A model generated the notes under the pieces. It did not search any database, had not been told where the DNA came from, and worked only from the letters and a program-made list of their open reading frames with translations. A program made the translations under genes and the position numbers. A stretch of 64,000 nucleotides of DNA from Paracoccaceae bacterium (lineage in GTDB: Bacteria > Pseudomonadota > Alphaproteobacteria > Rhodobacterales > Rhodobacteraceae): contig JAGQRW010000007.1 in assembly GCA_020425085.1 (NCBI GenBank), positions 124,001-188,000 of the forward strand, read 5' to 3'. Below are positions 1-8,583 of the stretch, in pieces. Each line of letters starts with the position of its first letter. Position 1 is the stretch's first letter.

Positions 1-1
1 C

Positions 2-523
2 GGTGTTGCGGTAATCCGCGTCGGTGGTGCCACCGAAACCGAAGTGAAAGAGCGTAAAGACCGTGTTGACGATGCGCTGAACGCAACCCGTGCAGCGGTT
101 CAGGAAGGTGTGATCGTTGGCGGTGGTGTTGTCCTGATCCAGGCCGCCAAGGCGCTGATCGGCATGGAAGGTGAAAACTCCGACCAGAACGCCGGAATCT
201 CGATCGTTCGCAGGGCGCTGGAAGCGCCGCTGCGTCAGATCGCCGAGAATGCCGGTGTTGATGGTGCCGTGGTTGCGGGCAAAATCCGCGAAAGCAAGGA
301 CAAGACCTTTGGCTTCAACGCTCAGACCGAGGAATATGGTGACATGTTCAAGTTCGGCGTGATCGACCCGGCCAAAGTAACCCGCACGGCGCTGGAAGAC
401 GCAGCCTCGATCGCCGGTCTCTTGATCACCACCGAAGCCATGGTTGCCGACAAGCCTGCCAAAGAAGGCGCAGGTGCTGGCGGTGGCATGCCCGACATGG
501 GCGGCATGGGCGGCATGATGTAA
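2..523 (+). CDS. groL: 60 kDa chaperonin GroEL, C-terminal part
   Basis: This is the last 173 codons of the GroEL/Cpn60 chaperonin subunit; the reading frame is open at the left edge, so the gene begins outside the window. GroEL forms the cytoplasmic double-ring that folds proteins with ATP and GroES. The visible part carries the equatorial-domain stretch with [14 protein letters not shown] followed by a GGG turn, and it ends in the Gly/Met-rich tail ([11 protein letters not shown]) typical of bacterial GroEL. The gene is followed by two hairpins. The identification is certain; only the start is missing. Confidence 0.97.
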   Translation, partial: GVAVIRVGGATETEVKERKDRVDDALNATRAAVQEGVIVGGGVVLIQAAKALIGMEGENSDQNAGISIVRRALEAPLRQIAENAGVDGAVVAGKIRESKDKTFGFNAQTEEYGDMFKFGVIDPAKVTRTALEDAASIAGLLITTEAMVADKPAKEGAGAGGGMPDMGGMGGMM

Positions 524-533
524 TAATCGGTCT

Positions 534-556
534 GACCCCGGACCTGTTCCGGGGTC
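534..556 (+). terminator. perfect 9-bp hairpin directly after groEL
   Basis: GACCCCGGA (534-542) is the exact reverse complement of TCCGGGGTC (548-556), with a 5-nt loop. It lies 10 bases after the groEL stop codon. No T-run follows, so it may protect the 3' end of the message or act together with the next hairpin rather than terminate alone. Confidence 0.5.
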
Positions 557-572
557 GACTGCTTTGACCATC

Positions 573-601
573 AAAGGGGCTGCCTTCGGGTGGCCCCTTT
601 T
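573..601 (+). terminator. intrinsic terminator of groEL, probably bidirectional
   Basis: AAAGGGGC (573-580) pairs with GCCCCTTT (593-600) around a short GC-rich loop, and a further T follows. On the minus strand the same stem is followed by TTTGA, so it could also stop transcription of the convergent Hint-domain gene that ends at 759. Confidence 0.7.
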
Positions 602-758
602 CAGTTATGTGGCATGATTATGCGCTGGTCGGGCTTGCTGCTGAAGGTCCGGGAAAAACCGGTTTCTTCCAATCTGGCAATCCAGAATAACTATTGCCAT
701 CCTTGCATTCGGCCAGAGTTATCAGAACGAATTTTCTGTCAGCGGCATTCGGGAATGC

Positions 759-2084
759 CTATGCTGCATCAGATCTATCCAGGTGACCGTCTGAAGCCGG
801 TTTGACCTGCTGTCGGTATTCGGTTTCGCGCGTCTCCGCTGCCAGATCCAAATCCCAAGTCCTGATTTCCTTGGCTCTTTGACGGCTTTTTTCAATGTCA
901 TTCGATGCAAGCTGTCGCCGAACCACGCCCACGGCAAGGCACTGGCGCGCTGGTGGGCCGTTCAGGGCGGCATCGGGGGTTGCTGGCGTTCCGTAGATGT
1001 CGCGCAGTGCCTGACATTCGCCAGCCGTCAGTCCGTTCACTACCATCGGCCCCAGCAGGAGCGATTCCGACAGACAGCCATTTGCGACCACGACCTCGTG
1101 CCGTTTGCAGGCGAAGTGTATCCAGGTGATCTCTCGCCTGCCCATCACATGACGGATCCCGCGAAGTGACAAAAGCGATTTTGCCGGGACGAGGGCTTCG
1201 GATTTGAACTTGTCCTGCAGTTGCCCGCCGCCTCCGACAAGAATTCGGTGTTGCGGCGATACGATCAGATTTCGCGATGGTATGCCGGAACCAAGTGCGC
1301 CCGCCCTGATGATAATTGGCCTGGCATCCTTTTCAACCATATCCAGCGGTTGCTGATCATGATGAACCCACAGGATTTTCTGCGCCGCGTTGTCCAGTGT
1401 GCTGACGCTGTCGCCCGGCTGCAACTTGGCAACATCTTGTGGCCCGTCTGGCGTGTCGATCAGCGTCCCGGCGGCATAGCAAACCACCGCTATCTTTTCG
1501 ATGTTCTTCGTGCTCAACCCCTTGGTCTTGGTTACTAATGTGTCGGTCCCCAGATCGCCGTCGATCCCACCTATTGTTGCGTTGGTGCCAACGACGATAG
1601 AGTCATCGCCCGCGCCGGTATTGAGGTATTTGATAGATGCACCATCGCCGATCCTGAAATTGTCGTCGCCACCACCGGTTCTCCATTCCCCCGTGGCGGT
1701 GAAGCCGTTACCGATGTTGATGTTGTCAACCCCGGCTTGTGATCCTGAATACCCGCCAAAGGTGACATTGTCGCCGAGATTGAGGTTTATCGAATTCGTG
1801 GCAGTGGCGTCGATATATGTGTTTGCCAGATTTGCATTGTTCGCAATGTTCACCCAAGGCGATTGATTGCTTCCGAAATTCAGCTGCAATTTGTTTGGAT
1901 TTGACTGTTCTACCAGGATTTCAAAATTGACGGGAACTCTATAAGCCGAAATGAAATTCACCAGCCCTTCGGCTGAGGGGTCGATGAAAAAAACGTCGCC
2001 ATCGGCAACCTTGATGTCGCCTGCATATATCTGACCAGGACCAAGCGGGTCGGTGCTTTTTCCAACAATTGTGTAAATACCCAT
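759..2084 (-). CDS. Hint-domain (hedgehog/intein-type) protein
   Basis: A 441-residue protein whose N-terminal ~195 residues are rich in Asn, Gly and Asp (for example GGGDDNFRIGDG at about 137-148 and GAGDDSIVVG at about 157-166), a pattern like the beta-roll of secreted RTX-type proteins. It is followed by a Hint_2-type module starting at Cys202 (CYAAGTLIDTPDG), with SPQHRIL at 276-282 and a second conserved block ending in VVVANG (331-336). Proteins of this layout are common in Rhodobacterales and are thought to be secreted by type I systems; function and substrate are unknown. No N-terminal signal peptide is visible, which fits type I export. The start ATG at 2084 has only a weak upstream AAGG. 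Confidence 0.82.
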   Translation of the reverse strand: MGIYTIVGKSTDPLGPGQIYAGDIKVADGDVFFIDPSAEGLVNFISAYRVPVNFEILVEQSNPNKLQLNFGSNQSPWVNIANNANLANTYIDATATNSINLNLGDNVTFGGYSGSQAGVDNINIGNGFTATGEWRTGGGDDNFRIGDGASIKYLNTGAGDDSIVVGTNATIGGIDGDLGTDTLVTKTKGLSTKNIEKIAVVCYAAGTLIDTPDGPQDVAKLQPGDSVSTLDNAAQKILWVHHDQQPLDMVEKDARPIIIRAGALGSGIPSRNLIVSPQHRILVGGGGQLQDKFKSEALVPAKSLLSLRGIRHVMGRREITWIHFACKRHEVVVANGCLSESLLLGPMVVNGLTAGECQALRDIYGTPATPDAALNGPPARQCLAVGVVRRQLASNDIEKSRQRAKEIRTWDLDLAAETRETEYRQQVKPASDGHLDRSDAA

Positions 2085-2282
2085 GGCGTCGCCTTTTTTA
2101 CGAATTGATTCGATCCTTGGTTCGAAAACTTGCAGATGCTTTTCAACAAAGGATTAACACCGCTATTCATGCGGTGCAGAAGATCGGGATATGGCGGCCA
2201 TCCGTCGCCAGATCCTGGGTTTGGCGAAACTGAAAATGCGCGACAGGGTAGCATTCCGGCTTTGGGAAATTATATTCACCTC

Positions 2283-3014
2283 ATGAAACGCGCCCTGATT
2301 GCCGGATTTTCCCTTTTGTTGCTTTCACCCGCCGCGATGGCTGAGGAATGTGTGCTGTTGCTGCATGGGCTGGCGCGAACCTCGGCCTCGCTCGTGGCGA
2401 TGGAACTCGCGCTCAAGGCAGAGGGTTACAAGACCGTCAATGCCTCATACCCGTCGACCGAAGCGACGATTGAGGAACTGTCGGCAGATGTGGTTCCGGC
2501 GGCACTGGCGCAATGCGGCGCGCGGCGGGTCAATTTCGTCACCCATTCCATGGGGGGCATTCTGGTGCGCGCCTATCTGGAGGGGGCAAGGCCTGAAAAC
2601 CTTGGCCGGGTGGTGATGCTTGCGCCACCCAATCACGGCAGTGAGATTGTCAATGAATTTGGTGATCTGAAGTTGTTCAAATGGCTGAACGGCCCGGCAG
2701 GCATGGAACTTGGCACCGGCAAGAACGCGTTGCCAAGCAAATTGGGTGCCGCCGATTTCGAAGTCGGCATTATCGCCGGCAAGATGTCGGTCAGCCCGTT
2801 GTTTTCCTATGTGATCGAGGGCGAGGATGATGGCAAGGTTTCCGTCGAAAGCACCCGGCTTGAGGGCATGAAGGACCATATCGTTCTGCCCAGTACCCAT
2901 ACCTTCATGATGCTGAATCCGATGGTGATTGCCCAGACCATCACGTTCTTGCAAACCGGCGCGTTTGATCCGGAATTGTCGCTTGCGGATTTTCTGAAAA
3001 AAAGCCTGCGCTAG
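2283..3014 (+). CDS. secreted alpha/beta hydrolase, lipase-like
   Basis: A 243-residue alpha/beta-hydrolase, probably a triacylglycerol-lipase-like esterase acting outside the cytoplasm. I chose the ATG at 2283 because it begins a clear signal peptide ([10 protein letters not shown], hydrophobic core, cleavage near AMA|EE at 20/21); the open frame extends upstream but that part has no coding character. The oxyanion-type HGLAR lies at 28-32 and the nucleophile elbow THSMGG at 87-92 (Ser89); a late STHTF motif near the C-terminus probably supplies the catalytic His. Its stop codon lies in a CTAG palindrome shared with the stop of the convergent purK. The substrate cannot be told from the sequence. 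Confidence 0.85.
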   Translation: MKRALIAGFSLLLLSPAAMAEECVLLLHGLARTSASLVAMELALKAEGYKTVNASYPSTEATIEELSADVVPAALAQCGARRVNFVTHSMGGILVRAYLEGARPENLGRVVMLAPPNHGSEIVNEFGDLKLFKWLNGPAGMELGTGKNALPSKLGAADFEVGIIAGKMSVSPLFSYVIEGEDDGKVSVESTRLEGMKDHIVLPSTHTFMMLNPMVIAQTITFLQTGAFDPELSLADFLKKSLR

Positions 3015-4087
3015 CTTTTGGCACTGATGATGCGGTTGATATGTCCCATCTTGCGCCCCTCGCGGCTTTCGGTCTTGCCGTAAAGGTGGATACCCGCCGA
3101 AGCGTCGCCCGCCAGCGTAGCCGGGTCGTCCGCATCGCTGCCGATCAGGTTGGTCATCACCACATCGGAGTGACGCGCACCATCGCCGAGCGGCCAGCCG
3201 GCAATGGCGCGGATATGCTGTTCAAACTGGTCGATGACACAACCATTCTGGGTCCAGTGGCCGGAATTATGCACCCTTGGCGCGATTTCGTTGACCAGCA
3301 ACCCCTGATCGGTCACGAACAGTTCCACCCCCATCACACCGACATAATCCAGCGCATTAAGGATCCGCCCGGTCAGGATTGCCGCATCGGTTTGCTGGCC
3401 AAGGCCGAGATTGGCCGGAACCGTGGTGGTATGGAGGATGCCGTTTCGGTGAACGTTCTCGCCGGGGTCATAACAAATCACCGTGCCATCCATCGAACGC
3501 GCACCTATGACCGATACCTCGCGGCTGAAATCGACCATGGCTTCCAGGATTACGGGCGCACCCTTCAGGGCCTGGAATGCGGCCTCAGCCTCATCCGGTT
3601 TGCCGATCCGCACCTGCCCCTTGCCGTCATAGCCAAACCGCCGGGTTTTCAGGATGGCGGGCAGGCCGATCCGGTCAATCGCGTCTTGCAGGTCGTCAAG
3701 GCTGTCAACCACGCTGAAGGCGGCGGTTGCAAGGCCAAGATCGGTCAGAAACCGTTTTTCCAGAACCCGATCCTGCGAGGCGGCCAGTGCTGTGCGGCCC
3801 GGCCTGACCGGTTTCAGGGTTTCGATCAGATCAAGGGTTTCGGTCGGGATATTCTCAAACTCAAACGTCACCACATCGACGTTTTCGGCAAAGGCGGCTA
3901 CGGCGGGCAGGTCAAGATAATCCGCCTTGATCACCTTCGCCGCCACAAGGCCCGCGGGCGGACTGTCGCCAGGTTCGAAAATATGGCATTGAAACCCAAG
4001 TCTTGCGGCCGCAACCGACAGCATGCGGCCGAGTTGTCCACCGCCAAGAATACCGATCCTCGCGCCTGACGGCAGTGGTTTATTCAT
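3011..4087 (-). CDS. purK: 5-(carboxyamino)imidazole ribonucleotide synthase
   Basis: PurK is an ATP-grasp enzyme that makes N5-CAIR from AIR, bicarbonate and ATP in de novo purine synthesis. The 358-residue protein starts with the ATP-grasp fold signature [13 protein letters not shown] and contains the expected FEFENIP and [17 protein letters not shown] blocks. I place the start at the ATG at 4087, which overlaps the purE stop (ATGAATAA) by 8 bases and so suggests translational coupling; a start 12 bases further upstream is possible. It is the second gene of a purE-purK pair. Confidence 0.95.
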   Translation of the reverse strand: MNKPLPSGARIGILGGGQLGRMLSVAAARLGFQCHIFEPGDSPPAGLVAAKVIKADYLDLPAVAAFAENVDVVTFEFENIPTETLDLIETLKPVRPGRTALAASQDRVLEKRFLTDLGLATAAFSVVDSLDDLQDAIDRIGLPAILKTRRFGYDGKGQVRIGKPDEAEAAFQALKGAPVILEAMVDFSREVSVIGARSMDGTVICYDPGENVHRNGILHTTTVPANLGLGQQTDAAILTGRILNALDYVGVMGVELFVTDQGLLVNEIAPRVHNSGHWTQNGCVIDQFEQHIRAIAGWPLGDGARHSDVVMTNLIGSDADDPATLAGDASAGIHLYGKTESREGRKMGHINRIISAKS

Positions 4088-4580
4088 CTTCTGGTACATC
4101 CGGGATGGAGGCGCTCAGGTCGGCCCGCCAACGTTCAAGCCTTGCGGCCAGTTCCGCATCGGCAAGCGCCAGAATTGCCGCCGCCATCAGCCCGGCATTG
4201 ACCGCCCCGCCAGATCCGATCGCCATGGTGCCGACGGGATAACCGCGCGGCATCTGCACGATGGAATATAGCGAATCCACCCCAGACAGCGCCTTGGTCT
4301 CAATCGGAACACCCAGTACCGGCAACCGGGTTTTAGATGCCATCATGCCCGGCAGATGCGCCGCCCCACCGGCCCCTGCGATGATCACTTGCAGGCCACG
4401 CGAAACCGCAGTCTTTCCGTATTCCCACAGTCGGTCCGGGGTACGGTGGGCCGAAACGATCCGGGTCTCATAGGCCACGCCAAGTTGATCGAGGATTTCC
4501 GCCGCACCACGCAGGGTTGGCCAGTCCGACTGACTGCCCATGATGATGCCCACCTTGATTTCGGCCCTGATTTCGGCCAT
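4080..4580 (-). CDS. purE: N5-carboxyaminoimidazole ribonucleotide mutase
   Basis: PurE (class I) converts N5-CAIR to CAIR, using the product of PurK. The 166-residue protein has the substrate-binding GSQSDW at 15-20, the catalytic-His motif SAHRTP at 43-48, and the [11 protein letters not shown] loop. The start at 4580 (MAEIRAEIK) gives the usual family length; an upstream ATG at 4613 would add 11 residues with no family resemblance. It is the first gene of the purE-purK pair, 51 bases downstream of a DUF465 gene on the same strand. Confidence 0.96.
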   Translation of the reverse strand: MAEIRAEIKVGIIMGSQSDWPTLRGAAEILDQLGVAYETRIVSAHRTPDRLWEYGKTAVSRGLQVIIAGAGGAAHLPGMMASKTRLPVLGVPIETKALSGVDSLYSIVQMPRGYPVGTMAIGSGGAVNAGLMAAAILALADAELAARLERWRADLSASIPDVPEDE

Positions 4581-4631
4581 GACCCCGACCCCGCAAGTTG
4601 AAAGAAGCGGCACTATAACGAAATCAGGCGC

Positions 4632-4850
4632 TCAGGCAATGATATCTGGGGTCAGTTCATCCTCGATCCTGGTGATCCGATCCTTTAGCGCCAGTTTCTT
4701 CTTTTTCAGCCGCTTTAACGTCAGTTGATCCCCGACACTGCCCGCCTGCAAGGCGGCGATGGCGGCGTCCAGATCACGATGTTCCTGGGTGAATTGCCGC
4801 AATTCGGTCCTGAGGACCTCGATCCTGTCCATTTCATGGCTGGTGGTCAT
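4632..4850 (-). CDS. YdcH/DUF465 family small protein
   Basis: A 72-residue, highly charged, mostly helical protein with the DUF465 core: HRDLDAAI in the first half and LKRLKKKKLALKDRI in the second, which is the family hallmark and predicts a short coiled coil. The family is widespread in proteobacteria and its function is not established. It lies just upstream of purE on the same strand, and divergently from the heat-shock gene, so it may share the purEK transcript. Confidence 0.88.
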   Translation of the reverse strand: MTTSHEMDRIEVLRTELRQFTQEHRDLDAAIAALQAGSVGDQLTLKRLKKKKLALKDRITRIEDELTPDIIA

Positions 4851-4932
4851 GGGGTGCTTTGCTGCCGATTTTTGGTTTGGCGCAAGACTACACTTACGTC
4901 GGGTTCAGGCAAAGAGTTATTGCGCCCTTGCT

Positions 4933-4960
4933 CTTGCCAAGTTGCATTACTGTTCCCATA
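4933..4960 (+). promoter_or_regulatory. RpoH (sigma-32)-like promoter for the hsp20 gene
   Basis: CTTGCC (4933-4938), 16 bases, then CCCATA (4955-4960) followed by T-rich sequence. This resembles the sigma-32 pattern CTTGAA-N13-17-CCCCAT, with two mismatches in the -35. It lies 67-94 bases before the Hsp20 start codon, as expected for a heat-shock gene. This is inference from motif and context only. Confidence 0.4.
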
Positions 4961-5026
4961 TTTTCCATACGGTTGCCGATAACGGGGCCGAAAATCGAAA
5001 GTCGCTTAGGAAAAGGGCTTGATGAA

Positions 5027-5440
5027 ATGACCAAGATGACATTTGCCACCCACCCGTTTCTGTTGGGGTTTGAGCAGTTGGACCGGCTGGTTGAACGTAC
5101 CGCTAAAACCGGTAATGATGGCTATCCGCCTTACAACATTGAACAATCCGCCGAAGATCGGTTCAAGATCACGCTGGCGGTGGCGGGGTTTTTACCGGAT
5201 GATATGTCGATTACGTTGGAAAACCGGCAGTTGACAGTGCGCGGTCAGCAGAATGACGACAATGATGGGCGCGTGTTTCTGCACCGCGGCATCGCCGCCA
5301 GGCAGTTTCAGCGCAGTTTCGTTCTGGCCGACCGGGTCGAAGTCACCGGTGCCTCGATGGAAAACGGGCTTTTGCATATCGAACTGCGCCAGGCGAACCC
5401 TGAAAACGTCGTGCAGACAATAAAGATCACCAGAGGATAG
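5027..5440 (+). CDS. Hsp20/alpha-crystallin small heat-shock protein
   Basis: A 137-residue IbpA-like holdase that binds unfolding proteins in the cytoplasm. The alpha-crystallin core runs from about residue 33 to 130: YNIEQSAEDRFKITLAVAGF, then MSITLENRQLTVRG and a late region with GIAARQFQRSF and MENGLLHIEL, the A-x-x-x-F-x-R-x-F / G-x-L hallmarks of the family. The start at 5027 (MTKMTFATHPF) gives the usual short N-terminal arm; 5036 is an alternative. A DUF1150 gene follows after 9 bases, so the two are probably one heat-induced operon behind the RpoH-like promoter. Confidence 0.93.
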   Translation: MTKMTFATHPFLLGFEQLDRLVERTAKTGNDGYPPYNIEQSAEDRFKITLAVAGFLPDDMSITLENRQLTVRGQQNDDNDGRVFLHRGIAARQFQRSFVLADRVEVTGASMENGLLHIELRQANPENVVQTIKITRG

Positions 5441-5449
5441 GAGGCGGCA

Positions 5450-5680
5450 ATGAACCATAAATACGATTTCGGGGTGGATCCCAAAGCACCGATTGTCTAT
5501 GTCCGGCCGATCCTGGTCGAGGATTTGCCGCCGGAAGTGCGTCAACATGTTGGCAGCGGGCTGTCGAAACTATACGCCGTGCATGATGTGGACGGTCAGC
5601 GGTTGGCGCTGGTTGCCGACCGCAAGCTGGCCTTTGCGCTGGCGCGCCAGCATGATTTCACGCCGGTCAACGTGCATTAG
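5450..5680 (+). CDS. DUF1150 family protein
   Basis: A 76-residue protein with the DUF1150 signature: a VYVRPILVEDLP opening, then LYAVHDVDGQRLALVADRKLAF. The family is restricted mainly to alphaproteobacteria and is regularly found next to small heat-shock genes, as here. A strong ribosome binding site (GGAGG) lies just before the ATG. No catalytic motif is visible; function is unknown, and an accessory role in the heat-shock response is inferred from position only. Confidence 0.9.
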   Translation: MNHKYDFGVDPKAPIVYVRPILVEDLPPEVRQHVGSGLSKLYAVHDVDGQRLALVADRKLAFALARQHDFTPVNVH

Positions 5681-5697
5681 TTCTTGGGTTAGCCCTG

Positions 5698-6495
5698 TTA
5701 TTTGAAGGCCGGATTGCGTTTCTCGACATTGGCCATCACCGCTTCAACCTGATTGGTGCTGCCGATGATCGGGGCCTGCAATTCCGCCTCAAGCTTCAGG
5801 CCCGCGCCGGGGGCGGCTGCCCAAGTCTGTTCCACAAGCTTCTTAGCACCTTTCAACACCTCGGGCGAACGCGTGACCAGTTCCGCTGCAAAGGCCCGTG
5901 CAGCGGTCAGCGGGTCGTCGGCCAGGCGGGTGACAAGGCCAAGCGAGTATGCCTCGTCAGCGTTCAGAATGCGGGCGGTCATCATCAGTTCCTTGGCCTG
6001 ATCGGCACGCAGCAGTTTGGGCAGGTTCTGGGTGATGCCCATATCCGGGATCAGACCCCATTTGCTTTCCATGATGGAAAACCGCATATCGGGGGATGCG
6101 AAGCGAAAATCTGCGCCCAAGGCAATCTGTGCGCCACCCCCGAACACCGCGCCTTGCAAGGCAGCAATCACCGGCATTTCAAGTTCTTGCCAGACAAAGG
6201 CGGGTTTCTGGAACGGATTGGCAACCTCGCCTGCGGGCAGTTCCAGCATTTCGCGACGGATCTCGTCCAGCCTGCCGATCATCGAACCAAAGGTGCTGGT
6301 GTCGATCCCGGCACAGAAATTGCTGCCCTCGCCATATAGCACCACAGCCCGCACATCGTGGTTGCCCTTCAGGCCTTCACCGGCCTCGGCGATGGCCCTG
6401 AACATTTCCGGATCAAGTGCGTTCATCTTTTCCGGGCGATTCAATGCCACCTCGGCAACATGGTTTTTGATGCTGATGTTGACGCGATCTGTCAT
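5698..6495 (-). CDS. enoyl-CoA hydratase/isomerase (crotonase) family protein
   Basis: A 265-residue crotonase-fold enzyme acting on an acyl-CoA in the cytoplasm. The N-terminal NRPEKMNAL, the first oxyanion-hole block CAGID (61-65), the second GAVFGGG (115-121), and MESKWGLIPD (142-151) are all present. A glutamate occurs at about position 143 and an aspartate at 151 where a second acidic residue is expected; this pattern is seen in crotonase members that are not simple hydratases. The start at 6495 was chosen because the upstream extension has no homologous look. The exact substrate cannot be assigned. Confidence 0.88.
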   Translation of the reverse strand: MTDRVNISIKNHVAEVALNRPEKMNALDPEMFRAIAEAGEGLKGNHDVRAVVLYGEGSNFCAGIDTSTFGSMIGRLDEIRREMLELPAGEVANPFQKPAFVWQELEMPVIAALQGAVFGGGAQIALGADFRFASPDMRFSIMESKWGLIPDMGITQNLPKLLRADQAKELMMTARILNADEAYSLGLVTRLADDPLTAARAFAAELVTRSPEVLKGAKKLVEQTWAAAPGAGLKLEAELQAPIIGSTNQVEAVMANVEKRNPAFK

Positions 6496-6618
6496 TTGGC
6501 GCTCCAAAAGTTCCGGTTTGGTGCAGATTGGCTTGTTCGGGATGCCGCTGCAAGGGTGTTGTCGGGTGACTTGTGATGTTGTTCGCGGCAATCTAGACTT
6601 GACGCAGGCAGTGCCGGC

Positions 6619-8580
6619 ATGAGGTGGGAAATGCGCTGGATAATCCGGGTGATCGGGGCGATTGCGATTCTGTCGATCATCGTTTTTATCGGCTTCGCGC
6701 TGTTGCCCGCCGAAAAAATCGCCGGATTTGCCGCGCGGGAATTGTCACAACGAACCGGGCGTGATGTCAGGTTCACCGGCAGGATCAGGCTAGTGTTCTA
6801 TCCGGTGCTGGGCATCAGGACCGATGGCGTTCTGATCGGCAATGCCCCCTGGTCGAAATCCGGCCCGATGCTTGAGGCTGAGAGCCTGCTGATCGGGGTC
6901 AAATTGCAGCCGCTGTTTTCAGGCGATGTGAAGATTAGGGAATTCAGGGCGATCAACCCGGTGGTCCGGCTGGAAAAGAACCGGGACGGCGTTGGAAACT
7001 GGGAACTGACCCCGGCGAATCCGGAAGCGGCAAGGCCCGAAGGGGCGGCAAGCGGCAGCAGACTCAAGGATTTATCGCTGGCAGATGGTCGCATCAGCAA
7101 TGGCCGGATCATCTATGTCGATCATCAGAGCGGCAGGGATTTTCGGCTGGAAAAGGCCGATCTGGCGGTGGTTCTGTCCGGGCTGGCCGGCCCGGCAACG
7201 CTGTCGGGGCAGGCGGAGTATGGCTCTGAGATTGTGTCGCTGAACGCCAGAATCGCTGAATTCGGGATGTTTTTGTCGGGCGGTCTGACCGGTCTTGATT
7301 TGATAGCCGAGACGGATTTCGGATCACTTGGTTTCAAAGGCCGTGCCGGGATTTCGCCGCTTATGGCGGATGGAGATCTTGTGGTCAGGACCAGCGATCT
7401 GGCAAAAGCGGCCGGCATGGCCGGAATATCGGCGGGATTTGCCAAAACCCTTGACGCCAGCGGCAGGTTTACCTTGGCCGAAAACGGCAATGCTTATCTG
7501 CGCGGCATGACACTGGTGGTTGACGGCAACGCGCTGAATGGTGATCTTGATCTAACCGTCGGCAAAAACCCGAAACTTAGCGCCAAACTGACCGCAGGTG
7601 CACTGGACCTGAAAACAGTGCTTGGAACCAAGACGGCTGGCGCGACGGGCGATGCCGGCGCAACTGCCGAGACCGGCTGGTCAAAAGAAAGGATCGACCT
7701 TGGCGGTTTGCATGCACTGGATGCGGATGTGGCATTTTCCGCTGATTCCGTCGACCTTGGTGGCATCAGACTGGATCGCACCAAGTTGCGTGCCAAACTC
7801 GACAAGGGACGGCTGGTGCTGGGGCTTCAAGAGGTCAACGCCTATGGCGGCAATATCGGCGGCGAATATGTGATCAACGCCCGCGGCGGCCTGTCCATGG
7901 GCGGTGACATCAACCTCAGGGCGATCCGGCTGCAACCGCTTCTGATCGACATGGCCGGGTATGACCGCTTGAAGGCCAAGGCGGATTTTTCGGTGAAGTT
8001 CCTGACTTCGGGCAACAGCATGGATGAAATGATGCACAGGCTTTCCGGTTCAGGCAGGCTTGATATAGGCGCTGGCGAATTGCTGGGGCTGGATCTGGCA
8101 GGAATGCTCAGAAATCTGGACGCGTCATATCGCGGTGAAGGGGCAAAGACCATTTTTTCCGCCATCTCTGGCAGTTACATGATCAATGACGGGGTTCTGA
8201 TCAACGACGATCTGAAATTCGCCAGCAATCTGGTGGATGCCACCGGCAAAGGAAAGGTCAATATTGCAGCCCGTACTGTCGAATATCGCCTGACGCCCGT
8301 AACCTTTTCCGGTCGCAATCTGAACGAGATGGGCGGCGTCACCGTGCCGCTGCTGATTAAAGGTCCCTGGGCCAGGCTGAACTACCGCCCGGATCTTCAA
8401 GGACTTCTGGACGCCGAACTGGCGAAGAAAAAACAAGAGGCCGAGGAAAACCTTAAGGCTGATCTTGAACGTCTGCGCCAGAATGCCGGGGAAAAGGTGC
8501 AACAGGAAATCGACAAGGCGGTCGAGGACGGGCGCGAACGGCTTTTGGACGAGCTGCGCAAACGGTTACAGGGTCAATAA
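6619..8580 (+). CDS. AsmA family envelope protein
   Basis: A 653-residue AsmA-like protein with one N-terminal membrane anchor (about residues 8-29) and a long periplasmic beta-rich body. The first ~110 residues hold the AsmA N-terminal signature (GRDVRFTGRI, then NAPWSKSGPMLEAES, and LFSGDVKIREF). The C-terminal AsmA_2 part includes SGSGRLDIGAGELLGLDL and a final module ending before about 600. The last ~50 residues are a charged helix rich in Glu, Lys and Gln, likely a coiled coil. AsmA-like proteins are linked to phospholipid transport between the membranes and outer-membrane protein balance. It stands alone, 123 bases from the divergent crotonase gene. Confidence 0.9.
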   Translation: MRWEMRWIIRVIGAIAILSIIVFIGFALLPAEKIAGFAARELSQRTGRDVRFTGRIRLVFYPVLGIRTDGVLIGNAPWSKSGPMLEAESLLIGVKLQPLFSGDVKIREFRAINPVVRLEKNRDGVGNWELTPANPEAARPEGAASGSRLKDLSLADGRISNGRIIYVDHQSGRDFRLEKADLAVVLSGLAGPATLSGQAEYGSEIVSLNARIAEFGMFLSGGLTGLDLIAETDFGSLGFKGRAGISPLMADGDLVVRTSDLAKAAGMAGISAGFAKTLDASGRFTLAENGNAYLRGMTLVVDGNALNGDLDLTVGKNPKLSAKLTAGALDLKTVLGTKTAGATGDAGATAETGWSKERIDLGGLHALDADVAFSADSVDLGGIRLDRTKLRAKLDKGRLVLGLQEVNAYGGNIGGEYVINARGGLSMGGDINLRAIRLQPLLIDMAGYDRLKAKADFSVKFLTSGNSMDEMMHRLSGSGRLDIGAGELLGLDLAGMLRNLDASYRGEGAKTIFSAISGSYMINDGVLINDDLKFASNLVDATGKGKVNIAARTVEYRLTPVTFSGRNLNEMGGVTVPLLIKGPWARLNYRPDLQGLLDAELAKKKQEAEENLKADLERLRQNAGEKVQQEIDKAVEDGRERLLDELRKRLQGQ

Positions 8581-8583
8581 GGG

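Noticed and set aside
3041-4069. A 342-codon open frame on the plus strand opposite purK
   Set aside because: It is the mirror of purK, caused by high G+C codon use; the purK frame has clear ATP-grasp motifs and the mirror has none.
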